A stretch of DNA of 56,190 bases from Gordonia amicalis NBRC 100051 = JCM 11271 (GCF_000332995.1 NZ_BANS01000002.1:1-56190), one strand, 5' to 3'. Numbered from the stretch's first letter, positions 47,146 to 56,148 are shown. A program made the numbers and translations. The notes: generated by a model from the letters alone, not told the origin.

Positions 47146-48293
47146 CGACGACACAGAGGTGGCGCGCACTGCACTCCTTCCTAGATAGGCTGCCCATGAA
47201 CCAGTCCCTCTCCCGCCGACGGAAGACCTCCCGGTCAGTGCTGGCGTTCACCTGCGTCCTGCTCGCGACCCTCGCCGGCATCGTGTGGGTGCGCAGCGAC
47301 GCCCACTCGGCGCCGACCACCTGTGCGTTGTCGAGCGGCAGCCACAAGGTGGCGGCCTCGCCCGGAGCCTCGATACTCGCCGCGTCGGACGCCGACCTGA
47401 ACCGGGAACTGTCGCTCGCCAAGGAGCTCGACATGTGGGCGGTTCGGATCGACGTGGACTGGTCGGTCGTCGAACCCCGTCGCGGCCAGCGCAACTGGGC
47501 GCCCATCGACCGAGTGGTGAATGCCGTCGTCGCCCACGGCATGTGTCCGGTCGGTCTGGCCACCTACACCCCGCTCTGGGCCGCACGGCCGCTCGACTTC
47601 CCGCGCAACTCCCACTACCGGCCCGCCGACCCCAACCTGTTCGCTTCCTTCGCCGCGGCGGCCGCCCAGCGCTACTCACAGTCGATCGCGGTGTGGGAGA
47701 TCTGGAACGAGCCCAACCTCGCCAACTACTGGCTGCCCCGGTCCAACACCACCGAGTACGGGCGACTCCTCGCGGCGTCCTACACCGCCATCAAGCGGGC
47801 CGTCCCCGAGGCGGCGGTGATCTCGGGCGGTCTCGCCCCCGGGACCGACAACGGTCGCGACATCGCACCGCTGACCTTCGTCCGCAACCTCTATCAGGGC
47901 GGATTCAACCGATCCTTCGACGCGCTGAGTGTGCACCCCTACACCTATCCGGCGCTCCCCAATGATCCGGCCGCGGCATCGTGGAGCACGGCCGCACGGA
48001 TGTGGGACATGCGCGACGTGATGGTCGCGGCGGGGGACGGCGACAAGAAGATCTGGATGACCGAGTTCGGCGCCCCCACCGGCAGCGGGACCAACGCGGT
48101 GTCCGAGGAGATCCAGGCCCAGAGCATCCAGATCGCGATCGGCGCGCAGAACGATGCGTCGTGGCTCGGACCGCTGTTCGTCTACTCCCTGCGCGACGCG
48201 GGGACCGACCCGAACAACCTGGAACACAACTTCGGCCTGGTGCGCCGCGACTGGTCGCCCAAGCACGCGTACACCTTTCTGGACTCGCGCTAG
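47142..48293 (+). CDS. Exported glycoside hydrolase (cellulase/GH39-like fold)
   Basis: A 383-residue protein with an N-terminal membrane anchor or signal (LAFTCVLLATLAGIVWV) and a (beta/alpha)8 domain. The acid/base Glu is in WEIWNEPNLANYW and the nucleophile Glu in WMTEFGAPTG, both intact, which is the clan GH-A pattern. It probably trims or cuts the polysaccharide made by the neighbouring genes. An alternative ATG at 47196 would shorten the N-terminus by 18 residues and keep the signal. Confidence 0.85.
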   Translation: MTTTQRWRALHSFLDRLPMNQSLSRRRKTSRSVLAFTCVLLATLAGIVWVRSDAHSAPTTCALSSGSHKVAASPGASILAASDADLNRELSLAKELDMWAVRIDVDWSVVEPRRGQRNWAPIDRVVNAVVAHGMCPVGLATYTPLWAARPLDFPRNSHYRPADPNLFASFAAAAAQRYSQSIAVWEIWNEPNLANYWLPRSNTTEYGRLLAASYTAIKRAVPEAAVISGGLAPGTDNGRDIAPLTFVRNLYQGGFNRSFDALSVHPYTYPALPNDPAAASWSTAARMWDMRDVMVAAGDGDKKIWMTEFGAPTGSGTNAVSEEIQAQSIQIAIGAQNDASWLGPLFVYSLRDAGTDPNNLEHNFGLVRRDWSPKHAYTFLDSR

Positions 48294-48407
48294 ACGTCAC
48301 GTCACACGTGAGGGCAGGTCGTTAGCTAAAGTGAACCGAAAGTCGACCGACGGCAAGATCATCGGGCGGCGACCGCCGGGGGGCACCCAACACCACAGGA
48401 GAGATGT
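48294..48407 (+). promoter_or_regulatory. Possible internal promoter upstream of wzz-like gene
   Basis: This 114-bp gap interrupts the otherwise overlapping exopolysaccharide genes. TAAAGT (48326-48331) fits a -10 pattern, and TCACACGTGA (48301-48310) is a short inverted repeat just upstream. No clear -35 is visible. Confidence 0.3.
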
Positions 48408-49883
48408 GTGACCTCCAGTCTGGACTCCGCCGGACGCCGCGACGCGCCACCGTCGGTCGATCTCTTCGGGCATTTCCGCGATCTCGCCCGTGTCGCCCTG
48501 CCCGCCATTCTGATCGGCCTGCTCGTCGGCGCGTGCGTGTTCGGTCTGCGCACCGCGCTCGTACCCAAGGAGTACTCGGCGACCGTGGTCGCCGAGATCA
48601 CCCCGTCCGGCGACATCATCCCGGGGGACGCCTACATCGAGCAGATGCGTGCCCCGTTCATCGCGCTCTCGACCGACGAGAACGTGCTCCAGCAGGTCCT
48701 GACCCAGGTCGACACCGGTTGGGACACCACCGAACTCCGCGAGCACGTCACCACCGGACCGGGTACGACGCCCTCGCTGCTGCTGTTCACCGCGACGGCA
48801 CCCTCATCCGAACAGGCCGAGAACGTGGCACGCGCCATGGTGACCGCGATCTCGGCGGCTGCGATCTCCAACCACGCCCGCGACATCAGCCGGGTCGTCG
48901 ACCAGCTTCGCGCCCAGATCACCGCCGAGCGGGCACGAAACCGCGCGCTGCCCGATCGGGGCGACTCCAAAGCGGAGTCCAATGCCACCCTGGCGGACCT
49001 CAACTCACAACTGACCCGCCTGCAGAACTCCTCGACCGACAGCCTCGCGATCCTCGCCGCCCCCTCGGCGGGCGCGAAACCGATCGCCCCGAATCCGACG
49101 CAGGAAGGTGCCGTGGCCGCCATCGCCGCAACCATCCTCGCCGCCGAACTGCTCGTACTGATCCGGGGCAGAGCCGGGCGGACACCGAATCCCATCTGGG
49201 CGAGGAGAATCGCCCACAAGTACGGGGCGCAGCTCTCCTACGACGACGCCACTGCCGGCCCAGGACTGCCGGACACCGTGCTGCCCGCGCTCGCCCAACG
49301 ACACCGACGCGCACAGGTCGCGCTCATCCTGACCGGCTCCGGTGTGGATGCGGACGGCCTCGTCGACCGGACCGCCCCGCCCGCCGACGACGCCGCGGGA
49401 CATCCGATGCGTCTCGAACGGCTCCCGCTCACCGAACCGTGGTGGCAGCGTGTCGATCCGGGTGACCTCGCGCTCGCAGTGGTCACCATCTCGACCGCCG
49501 GCACCGACCGGTCACTCGCCGAGCGGGCGCTCGCCCAGTTCGCCGAGATCGGCATCAACCGTCACCTCGTCGTACTGCGACGTCCTCCCGTCGGAGCCGA
49601 CGACACTCTGGCCGACGACGGTCCACCACCGGGTCCCGGTGTCGATGTCCACACACCGCGAGCCCACGTCGATCCCTTCCCCAGCGGCGACGTGGCCACG
49701 ACGGCGGTGCCGTCCCACCCGCCACGCACGCCGGCCCACCGGCACTCGCACGGTCGGCCGTTCGACTCCGACCGGTTCCGCGTGTCCCCGCTGGACGCGT
49801 CCCCGCGGGACCCTCGTCCTCAGGAGCCGTTCTCCCCGAACCGGAACGGCACCACGTGGGACATGGGTGACCATGCCCGGTGA
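48408..49883 (+). CDS. Wzz-type polysaccharide chain-length regulator with large C-terminal domain
   Basis: A 491-residue protein. The first membrane helix (about 29-48, ALPAILIGLLVGACVFGLR) and second helix (about 234-252) flank a periplasmic Wzz domain with coiled segments. The last 240 residues are cytoplasmic. Of these, the first part (VALILTGSGVDADGLV, DLALAVVTISTAGTDRSLAE) resembles a bacterial tyrosine-kinase (BY-kinase) fold without a Walker A motif, and the rest is Pro/Asp/His/Arg-rich. The GTG follows AGGAGAG. The stop overlaps the next glycosyltransferase start region by 11 bp. Confidence 0.8.
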   Translation: MTSSLDSAGRRDAPPSVDLFGHFRDLARVALPAILIGLLVGACVFGLRTALVPKEYSATVVAEITPSGDIIPGDAYIEQMRAPFIALSTDENVLQQVLTQVDTGWDTTELREHVTTGPGTTPSLLLFTATAPSSEQAENVARAMVTAISAAAISNHARDISRVVDQLRAQITAERARNRALPDRGDSKAESNATLADLNSQLTRLQNSSTDSLAILAAPSAGAKPIAPNPTQEGAVAAIAATILAAELLVLIRGRAGRTPNPIWARRIAHKYGAQLSYDDATAGPGLPDTVLPALAQRHRRAQVALILTGSGVDADGLVDRTAPPADDAAGHPMRLERLPLTEPWWQRVDPGDLALAVVTISTAGTDRSLAERALAQFAEIGINRHLVVLRRPPVGADDTLADDGPPPGPGVDVHTPRAHVDPFPSGDVATTAVPSHPPRTPAHRHSHGRPFDSDRFRVSPLDASPRDPRPQEPFSPNRNGTTWDMGDHAR

Positions 49884-50979
49884 TCGCATCGCCGTCGTCC
49901 ACGAACGGCTCACCGAGATCGCCGGATCCGAACACGTCGTCGAGCAGCTCGCCGCGACGTGGCGCGAGGTCGAGGTCCACGCACCCATCGCCCGCGCCGA
50001 AGGGATCCCGGCGGGTCTGACCGATCCCCCGATCACCACGCCACTCAACCGCGCCTACCGGTTGCTCCACGAACGCAGTTACGCCCCGTTGCTTCCCCTG
50101 ATGCCGTGGGCTTTCCGCCACATGCATCTCCGGGACGCATCGGCGATCGTGGCCAGCCACCACGCGTTCGCGACACAGTCGGTGTTCGCCACCGACGCAC
50201 CCGTCATCGCCTACGTTCACAGTCCCGCCCGGTGGGCCTGGGACCCGTCGCTGCGCGCAGGCGAAGGCGGCGGAGCTGCCGGTGCCGCGATACTGTCGGC
50301 CCTGTCGGTCGTCGCGCGCCGATGTGAGGTCGCAGCCGCACCGGAACTCCACACCGTGGTCGCGAATTCCACGGCCGTGGCGGCACGTATCCGCGAACAC
50401 TGGGACCGCGACGCGATCGTCGTCCACCCACCCGTCGACCTCGATGGATTCACCCCCGATCCGGCAGTGGAACGCGAGGACTTCTACCTCCTCGCCGGGC
50501 GCCTGGTGCCCTACAAACGTCCCGACCTCGCCATCGCCGCTGCCGCGAAAGCCGATGTCCGGCTGGTGGTCGCCGGAGACGGCCGCGCCATGCAGCAGTG
50601 CCGTGAACTGGCCGGCCCGAAGACCACCTTCCTCGGGCGGGTTCCCCACGAGACGCTCCTGAACCTGCACCGCAGCGCGCGTGCCGTCCTGATGCCCGGC
50701 ATCGAGGATTTCGGGATCGTGCCGGTCGAGGCCATGGCCACGGGCACGCCGGTCATCGCTCTCGGCGAGGGCGGGGCGCTGGACACCGTCGTCCCCGGGT
50801 CGACCGGACTCCTCGTCGAACCCGGCTCCGACGACGACATCGTCGACCGGTTCGCCGCAGCCATGCGCGACTTCGCCGTCGCCGATTACGACCGCACCGA
50901 GATACGGGCGTGGGCCGAACGATTCCGCCGGGAACGCTTCCGCGCCGAGATGCGGGAGGTCGTCGGTGCCGCAATCTGA
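49873..50979 (+). CDS. GT4-type glycosyltransferase (mannosyltransferase-like)
   Basis: A 368-residue GT-B protein. AYVHSPARWAWDPSLRAG resembles the HSPMRYxWD motif of GDP-mannose-dependent WbaZ-type enzymes; AGRLVPYKRPDLAI and EDFGIVPVEAMATGTPVIA are donor-domain signatures. The ATG 49873 begins MPGDRIAVVHERL; the longer frame from 49342 is a shadow. It overlaps the acyltransferase gene by 14 bp. Confidence 0.87.
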   Translation: MPGDRIAVVHERLTEIAGSEHVVEQLAATWREVEVHAPIARAEGIPAGLTDPPITTPLNRAYRLLHERSYAPLLPLMPWAFRHMHLRDASAIVASHHAFATQSVFATDAPVIAYVHSPARWAWDPSLRAGEGGGAAGAAILSALSVVARRCEVAAAPELHTVVANSTAVAARIREHWDRDAIVVHPPVDLDGFTPDPAVEREDFYLLAGRLVPYKRPDLAIAAAAKADVRLVVAGDGRAMQQCRELAGPKTTFLGRVPHETLLNLHRSARAVLMPGIEDFGIVPVEAMATGTPVIALGEGGALDTVVPGSTGLLVEPGSDDDIVDRFAAAMRDFAVADYDRTEIRAWAERFRRERFRAEMREVVGAAI

Positions 50980-52219
50980 CACGACGCGTTCGACGGTCCT
51001 CGATCGCGCCCTCGCGACGTCTCGCACGATCGCGATGACCGGTCCACTGGCCTCACTCGACGCCGACCGCATCCGCGAGCGCCTCGCACCCGCGCTGACC
51101 CCGACCTCGCGCCTCACCGTCGTCCCCGACCCGGCGTCGAAGACGTGGGCCCACGACGTCTCGCCGATCCCCATCTCGGTGCGGCCCGATCTGGCCGAGC
51201 TGTCCCCCGGCGAGATCCTGACACGGCTGCGGAACGCTCCGGTACCGGCGGGACGCCCCGAGTATCTGCTGTGCGGGAGTTGGCTCGTTCTCGAACACAG
51301 CCACGGGATCGGCGACGGCCGGGTCGGTCTGGAGCAGTTCGCCGGGCTGGCCGGCCGCGACGAGGCCGCGATGGCAGCCAACCTGGAACGGTCACTGCCG
51401 GCGAACTCGGCGTGGCACGCCGCCCGCAGGCACCTGTTGCGCAACCCCGGACGGCTGCGCGAGATCGCCCGCCTGCGCGCGGCGAACGCGGCCGGCGCTC
51501 CGGCGGGCCCCACCCGTTCGCTGTCGGACTGGCGCACCACGCGCCACGTCGTGGCCACCTCGATGCCCGCCGACCGGGCACGCGCACTACGCGCCGCGGT
51601 CGCCGACAGCGGGATGAAGGCGTCCTCGGCCGCCGTGACCGTTGCACTGTGGCGTGCGGCCGTCACCGCGCAGGGCGTCTCGATCGACGATCGCACGCAA
51701 GTGCTGTTCGACTGCCGGCGCTACCTCGACCCCACGCACGCCGCGGATCACGGCAACCTCGCCGTCGGCATCCCGATCCGAGTCCCTGACGGGGCGACGC
51801 CGCCCGAGGTCGGCGACCGCATCCGCGCGGTCGCCGGTTCCGGGTGGCCGGCCGCCATCCTGGCCTCGGCGGAACTCCGCGGCCTGCTACACAAGTCGGG
51901 GGCCGGGATCGAGCCGGGGGCATCCGACGACGTCCAGGTGCCCGACCGACTGCGTCTCTCGGTCAGCGACATGGGGCGGATCGACATGTTCGACGACGTC
52001 GACTGGGACCCGACCGCGCCGTCGCACCACCTCTACGCCTCCCTCGAACCGGACGGTCCGGATGCGGCGACCACCTTCGTCAGCGAGATCGGCGGGGTCC
52101 GCTCTCTCACCACCACCTTCTACCGCGCCTTCATCGATCCCGCCGCGATCGAAGCCGCCCAGCAGTACCTCTGCGACGATCCGGTGTCGCTTTTCGAACG
52201 GCTCCTCACCCGATCATGA
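50966..52219 (+). CDS. Condensation-domain acyltransferase (PapA-like)
   Basis: A 417-residue CoA-dependent acyltransferase-like protein. The HxxxDG catalytic motif reads HGIGDG in LEHSHGIGDGRVGLE, with the fold continuing through HVVATSMPADRARALR, LFDCRRYLDP and GNLAVGIPI; a DFGWG-type second motif is replaced by LSVSDMGRIDMFD. Mycobacterial PapA enzymes acylate trehalose and phenolic lipids with such domains. In this operon acylation of the polysaccharide is the natural hypothesis. The GTG follows GGGAGG. Its stop overlaps the lipase start. Confidence 0.8.
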   Translation: MPQSDTTRSTVLDRALATSRTIAMTGPLASLDADRIRERLAPALTPTSRLTVVPDPASKTWAHDVSPIPISVRPDLAELSPGEILTRLRNAPVPAGRPEYLLCGSWLVLEHSHGIGDGRVGLEQFAGLAGRDEAAMAANLERSLPANSAWHAARRHLLRNPGRLREIARLRAANAAGAPAGPTRSLSDWRTTRHVVATSMPADRARALRAAVADSGMKASSAAVTVALWRAAVTAQGVSIDDRTQVLFDCRRYLDPTHAADHGNLAVGIPIRVPDGATPPEVGDRIRAVAGSGWPAAILASAELRGLLHKSGAGIEPGASDDVQVPDRLRLSVSDMGRIDMFDDVDWDPTAPSHHLYASLEPDGPDAATTFVSEIGGVRSLTTTFYRAFIDPAAIEAAQQYLCDDPVSLFERLLTRS

Positions 52220-53472
52220 GTGCACCCGGCCCCAGGTTCCGTGGCCCACGATCGCTCCGCTCGGGAACATCCTCTCCGCTGCGCTCGGGAATCATCTCGA
52301 CCGTCCTGTTCCTCACGACGCTGCTCGTCGCCCTCACCGGGACGTCCTGCGCCACCGATGGCTCCTCCGACCCCGGCCCGTCCGGGAGCACGGTGCCGGA
52401 GGGGGCGTCGCCCGGCGACATCATCGGCACGGCCACCGACACCGGCGAGTACCGCTCGCTGGCCAAGATCGCCGAGCGCGCGCTGCGTTTCCGGTATCGC
52501 TCGGAGCATCCCGTCACCGGCGAGTTGGTGCCCGTGTCGGCGGCCGCATTCGTGCCCCGTGGAACGGTCCCCGCCGGCGGCTGGCCCGTCATCGCGCTCG
52601 GTCACCCGACGACCGGCGTCGCGAACGACTGCGCACCGTCGTTCTACGGCAACCTGCTCGGCACCGTCGATCTCGTCGCCACCCTGCTCGAGCAGGGATT
52701 CGTGGTCGTGCAGACCGACTACCAGGGTCTGGGCACCCCGGGTGATCACGCCTATCTCGAACCCACGGTTGCCGCACGCAACATCATCGACTCGGTGCGC
52801 GCAGTGCGCTCGATCGTCCACGACACCACCGACGACTGGTGGGGATTCGGTGTGTCCCAAGGTGGGCACGCGGTGTTCCGGGCGAACGAGATCGCCGATT
52901 CCTATGGCGACGGACTGAACCTGATGGGGACGGTCAGCATGAGTCCGGCACTCGACATCCGGCCCCTCGCCGACTCCGTGGCGGCCGGCACGCTGACACC
53001 GGATCAGATCGCGTTCCTTCCGATCATCCTGACGGGACTGAAGACGGTCCACCCAGAACTGAACATCGACGACTACCTCCGCGGTCCCATCCGCGACACC
53101 TTCCGGGTCTTCCTCGAATGCAACGACGCCGCGCGGGTGCAGAAACAGAACATCGTCGAGATTACGAAACCCCCCGACTACCGTCCGATCGACGCCGCTG
53201 CGACCGAACGACTGCGGGGGTGGCTGGGTGAGGCGAGTCTGCCGCAGGGTCGCGCGAGCGCTCCGATGCTGATCTCCTACAGCTCCGAGGACAAGGTGAT
53301 CCGTCCCTCGTGGACCGCGAGCGCGATAGAGCAGGCCTGCGCCGAGGGTGATGTGATCAACACGGTGATCGTCAGGGGACAATCGCACGGCATACTCGAC
53401 GTCGGTGCGAAAACCGCAGACTGGGTCGAGGCCGTGTCGAACGGGACTCCTGTCCGGAACGACTGTCGATGA
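52216..53472 (+). CDS. Exported LIP-family lipase
   Basis: A 418-residue secreted alpha/beta hydrolase of the LIP (secretory lipase) family. The signal helix is LRSGIISTVLFLTTLLVALT, followed by TSC, possibly a non-ideal lipobox. The family segment HPTTGVANDCAPSFYG, the nucleophile elbow GVSQGGHAVF and the C-terminal SYSSEDKVI and GQSHG (likely His) are present. It may remove acyl groups from the polymer or act on exogenous lipids. Its ATG overlaps the acyltransferase stop. The longer frame from 51844 is a shadow. Confidence 0.83.
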   Translation: MSAPGPRFRGPRSLRSGTSSPLRSGIISTVLFLTTLLVALTGTSCATDGSSDPGPSGSTVPEGASPGDIIGTATDTGEYRSLAKIAERALRFRYRSEHPVTGELVPVSAAAFVPRGTVPAGGWPVIALGHPTTGVANDCAPSFYGNLLGTVDLVATLLEQGFVVVQTDYQGLGTPGDHAYLEPTVAARNIIDSVRAVRSIVHDTTDDWWGFGVSQGGHAVFRANEIADSYGDGLNLMGTVSMSPALDIRPLADSVAAGTLTPDQIAFLPIILTGLKTVHPELNIDDYLRGPIRDTFRVFLECNDAARVQKQNIVEITKPPDYRPIDAAATERLRGWLGEASLPQGRASAPMLISYSSEDKVIRPSWTASAIEQACAEGDVINTVIVRGQSHGILDVGAKTADWVEAVSNGTPVRNDCR

Positions 53473-53527
53473 CCCACCACACGCCGTCGGGCCGAGTGCG
53501 GTGTGGCACGCGAAGTGGAGACCTCTC

Positions 53528-54163
53528 ATGAACACCAACCCGAACGAGGCGGACGACCGCGAAGCGGACGCGTCCGCAGATCGACTGTCGTCGGTACTGG
53601 GCGTCCCGGGCGACTCGACCATGTCGGCCATCTTCGACGCGGTTCGAGGGGCAGATGAGAAGACCGCGGCGGCATTACGCGAACTGCTGTCCGACCCGGC
53701 CCGCGTGCGAGCCATCGAGGAATCGGGGCTTCTCTCCGGTCAGCCGCATCCGGCCGTCGATGACGCGATCAGCCTGACGATCAATGCGCTCGGCGTCGCC
53801 TACGCGGCACTCAACGTGGTCACCGCCGAAGGACAGACCACCGCCTCGATCGCCTGGCGATCCGAAGAGCCGGGTCACAAGAACGCTCGGCCGCTGCTGG
53901 ACTCGCTGTGCGTCTATCCCGTCGTGAGTGACTCGATGCTGGTGGTCGACGACATCGCCGATCATCCGGTCCTGTCCGAGCACTCGACCGCACGCAACGG
54001 CGAGGTGGCCTCCTACCTCGGCATTCCGCTGCACGCGGGCGACGGACACGTGATCGGTACCTTCTGCGTCTGGGACACCGAACCGCACCACTGGTCGTCG
54101 ACCGACATCGCCCTGCTCACCGATCTGTCGGTGGTGGTGAGGGAAGCCGTGTTCCGCGACTGA
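53528..54163 (+). CDS. GAF-domain protein
   Basis: A 211-residue protein whose C-terminal about 140 residues form a GAF domain (ALGVAYAALNVVTAEGQTT, DSLCVYPVVSDSMLVVDD, ASYLGIPLHAGDGHVIGTFCVWD). There is no output domain, so it is a stand-alone sensor or a regulator of a partner, perhaps sensing a small molecule or redox state. The ATG at 53528 was chosen; an upstream extension overlaps the lipase. The ligand is unknown. Confidence 0.82.
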   Translation: MNTNPNEADDREADASADRLSSVLGVPGDSTMSAIFDAVRGADEKTAAALRELLSDPARVRAIEESGLLSGQPHPAVDDAISLTINALGVAYAALNVVTAEGQTTASIAWRSEEPGHKNARPLLDSLCVYPVVSDSMLVVDDIADHPVLSEHSTARNGEVASYLGIPLHAGDGHVIGTFCVWDTEPHHWSSTDIALLTDLSVVVREAVFRD

Positions 54164-54197
54164 GCGCGACTCGCCGACGAATACGAGCCCGACTCGC

Positions 54198-55742
54198 ATG
54201 TTTCCGTTAGCCACCTTTACAATTGGCGGTGACCGGGGGCCGTTCATCGATGGAGTGGACTTGGCTACCCATACCTCGGAGGTCGAGGCGCTGCCCAGGT
54301 CGGGCAGGCTCGCCGACCCTCCTGATTCTCGGCGCTCACTCGGCGACCTGGTCCGCGATGATCCGCTGAGTACCGCCATCACGGTTTCCATCGACGTCGT
54401 GACGTCGGTGATCGCCACAGCTGTCGCCATCTGGTGGATCGTCCTTCGCCAGTCCGACTATCCCCCGCTCTGGATCATTGCGCTGTACCCGGTCGCCCTC
54501 GTCTGCGTCTTCGGGTTGCGAAAGATCTACCGGCGCGGACTCAATCGCCGATTCCTCGACGAGGTCGGCAAGGTCATGACCGGTTGCACCGTCGCCGCGA
54601 TGGTCCTGCTGTCCGTGATGCTCCTGGCCGATCTCGACGAGCGTCCGGGCGCCGCCGCGACGAAGCTCTGGATCTCCGCGTTGTTCTGGGTCCCGTTCGG
54701 GCGACTGGTCCGAGATCTCGTTCAGCGCAACCTCCGCCGCCACGGACACCTGATGGCACCGACCCTGATCATCGGCGACGGACCGGTCACCGAGCAGGTG
54801 GTCGGGCGCATGGTCGCAGCGCCGGAGCACGGCCTCAAGCCCGTCGGTGTCCTGGCCGCCGGGGCACCGCCGCGTGACCGGGACGAACGCGTGTCCCGGA
54901 TTCCTCAGCTCGGGGGTGTCGACGACCTCGACCAGGCGATCCGGGCGACGAATGCCGAAATCCTCGTGGTCGCCTTCGCGGTCACGAACGTCGAGCGGTT
55001 GACCGCGTCGGTCCGCATCGCGCACCGGCACGGGGTCAAGGTGTGGATCGTTCCCCGCATGTTCGACGTCATCGGCCGACGCAGCCGCGTCGACCACATC
55101 GGTGGCCTCCCGTTGATGTCGGTACCGCACACCAATCCGCAGGGATGGCAGTTCCGGACGAAGCACATCGGCGACCGTGTGGTTGCAGCGCTGATCCTCG
55201 CCGCGATCTCGCCCGTGTTCCTGACACTCATGTTGCTCGTGCTCCTGAGTTCCCCCGGCCCGATCTTCTTCGCCCAGCCGCGGGTGGGTCGCGATGGCCG
55301 GGTCTTCGACTGCCTCAAGTTCCGTTCGATGCGACCCGAGGACCCGACGGCCGAGAAGTTCCGGCCCGCGGCCGGCAGCGCCCCCGGCGGCGTCGAGGGC
55401 GTCGACCGGCGGACCAGGATCGGCAAGATCATGCGTTCGACGTCGATGGACGAGTTGCCACAGCTGCTCAACGTCGTGCGCGGAGAGATGAGTCTTGTCG
55501 GGCCCCGCCCGGAACGCCCCGAGTTCGTGTCCCTGTTCGAGGTGCAGATCCGCCGCTACGGCGAGCGACACCGGGTCAAGGCCGGCGTGACCGGTTGGGC
55601 CCAGGTGCACGGTCTCCGCGGTCAGACCTCGATCGCCGACCGCGCCGAATGGGACAACTACTACATCGAGAACTGGTCGCTGTGGCTCGACGTCAAGATC
55701 CTGCTGCTGACGGTCCTCGCAGTACTCAAGCGCGCCGAATGA
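54198..55742 (+). CDS. Polyprenyl glycosylphosphotransferase (WbaP/WcaJ-type)
   Basis: A 514-residue initiating sugar-1-phosphate transferase that loads the first sugar on undecaprenyl phosphate. Four N-terminal membrane helices, a Rossmann-like domain (LIIGDGPVTEQVV) and the C-terminal catalytic domain (KHIGDRVVAALILAAISPVF, KFRSM, STSMDELPQLLNVVRGEMSL, VGPRPE, GVTGWAQVHGLRGQ) are complete. The start is uncertain. A -10-like TACAAT (54218-54223) lies inside the ATG version, and TTG 54261 has a better-spaced GGAG, so the real start may be 54255 or 54261. Confidence 0.92.
   Translation: MFPLATFTIGGDRGPFIDGVDLATHTSEVEALPRSGRLADPPDSRRSLGDLVRDDPLSTAITVSIDVVTSVIATAVAIWWIVLRQSDYPPLWIIALYPVALVCVFGLRKIYRRGLNRRFLDEVGKVMTGCTVAAMVLLSVMLLADLDERPGAAATKLWISALFWVPFGRLVRDLVQRNLRRHGHLMAPTLIIGDGPVTEQVVGRMVAAPEHGLKPVGVLAAGAPPRDRDERVSRIPQLGGVDDLDQAIRATNAEILVVAFAVTNVERLTASVRIAHRHGVKVWIVPRMFDVIGRRSRVDHIGGLPLMSVPHTNPQGWQFRTKHIGDRVVAALILAAISPVFLTLMLLVLLSSPGPIFFAQPRVGRDGRVFDCLKFRSMRPEDPTAEKFRPAAGSAPGGVEGVDRRTRIGKIMRSTSMDELPQLLNVVRGEMSLVGPRPERPEFVSLFEVQIRRYGERHRVKAGVTGWAQVHGLRGQTSIADRAEWDNYYIENWSLWLDVKILLLTVLAVLKRAE
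54218..54223 (+). promoter_or_regulatory. Candidate -10 element upstream of the WbaP-type gene
   Basis: TACAAT is a strong match to the -10 consensus in a GC-rich region. It would place transcription start near 54230, upstream of the alternative GTG 54255 and TTG 54261 starts. A -35 was not found. Confidence 0.35.
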
Positions 55743-55759
55743 TCGCCGGCTGCTGATAC

Positions 55760-55900
55760 TCAGAGGCTCGGACGCCGGGTGTCGTACGCGTCCCTGTACC
55801 TCACCCGCCGACGACCGTCGCCGGCGACGACGAAAACCGTGCGGACGATGATCGCGAGCAGGATGAGGCCGCCCACGATCGCCAGTAGAACCACGGTCAT
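55760..55900 (-). CDS. Small single-pass membrane protein
   Basis: A 46-codon frame that I translated by hand: MTVVLLAIVGGLILLAIIVR then TVFVVAGDGRRRVRYRDAYD and a basic end. It has one membrane helix and a positively charged tail. The ATG is preceded by GAGGAGG at 5 nt, an excellent site, which supports a real gene. It is convergent with the WbaP-type gene 17 bp away. No family is recognised. Confidence 0.65.
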   Translation of the reverse strand: MTVVLLAIVGGLILLAIIVRTVFVVAGDGRRRVRYRDAYDTRRPSL

Positions 55901-56097
55901 GACGACCTCCTCACCGCCGGCCACCACACACGCCAACTGCGTTGCGGCAGCGTCGAATCACCACGGACATCGCCGTGGACGCACTGTCGGTGAACATGGT
56001 GCGGCGTCACCGCCCACGAGCGCCACTGATTTTCCGGCGCCTTCACACTGTGGAGTTGTCAAGGAACAGATGCGGTCCCGACGTGTGCCGGACCCCG
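55901..56097. other. Non-coding stretch
   Basis: About 200 bp with no credible gene. It must contain the promoter of the 46-codon gene. The ORFs crossing it have no family features. Nothing else is recognised. Confidence 0.3.
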
Positions 56098-56148
56098 CTG
56101 CTGGTTGAGTAGGCGAGGAGATTGCGACGAGCGCCCCTGCTGGTTGAG
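56098..56148. repeat. Direct repeat CTGCTGGTTGAG in a dispersed-repeat fragment
   Basis: The 12-bp CTGCTGGTTGAG occurs at 56098-56109 and 56137-56148, the first followed by TAGGCGAGGAG. CTGGTTGAGTAG is the reverse complement of the CTACTCAACCAG motif of a common actinobacterial intergenic repeat, and a similar fragment lies at truA (21658-21685). Confidence 0.5.

Noticed and set aside
51844..52215. N-terminal extension of the lipase frame into the acyltransferase gene
   Set aside because: The sequence before ATG 52216 is a shadow of the acyltransferase; the signal peptide starts just after 52216.
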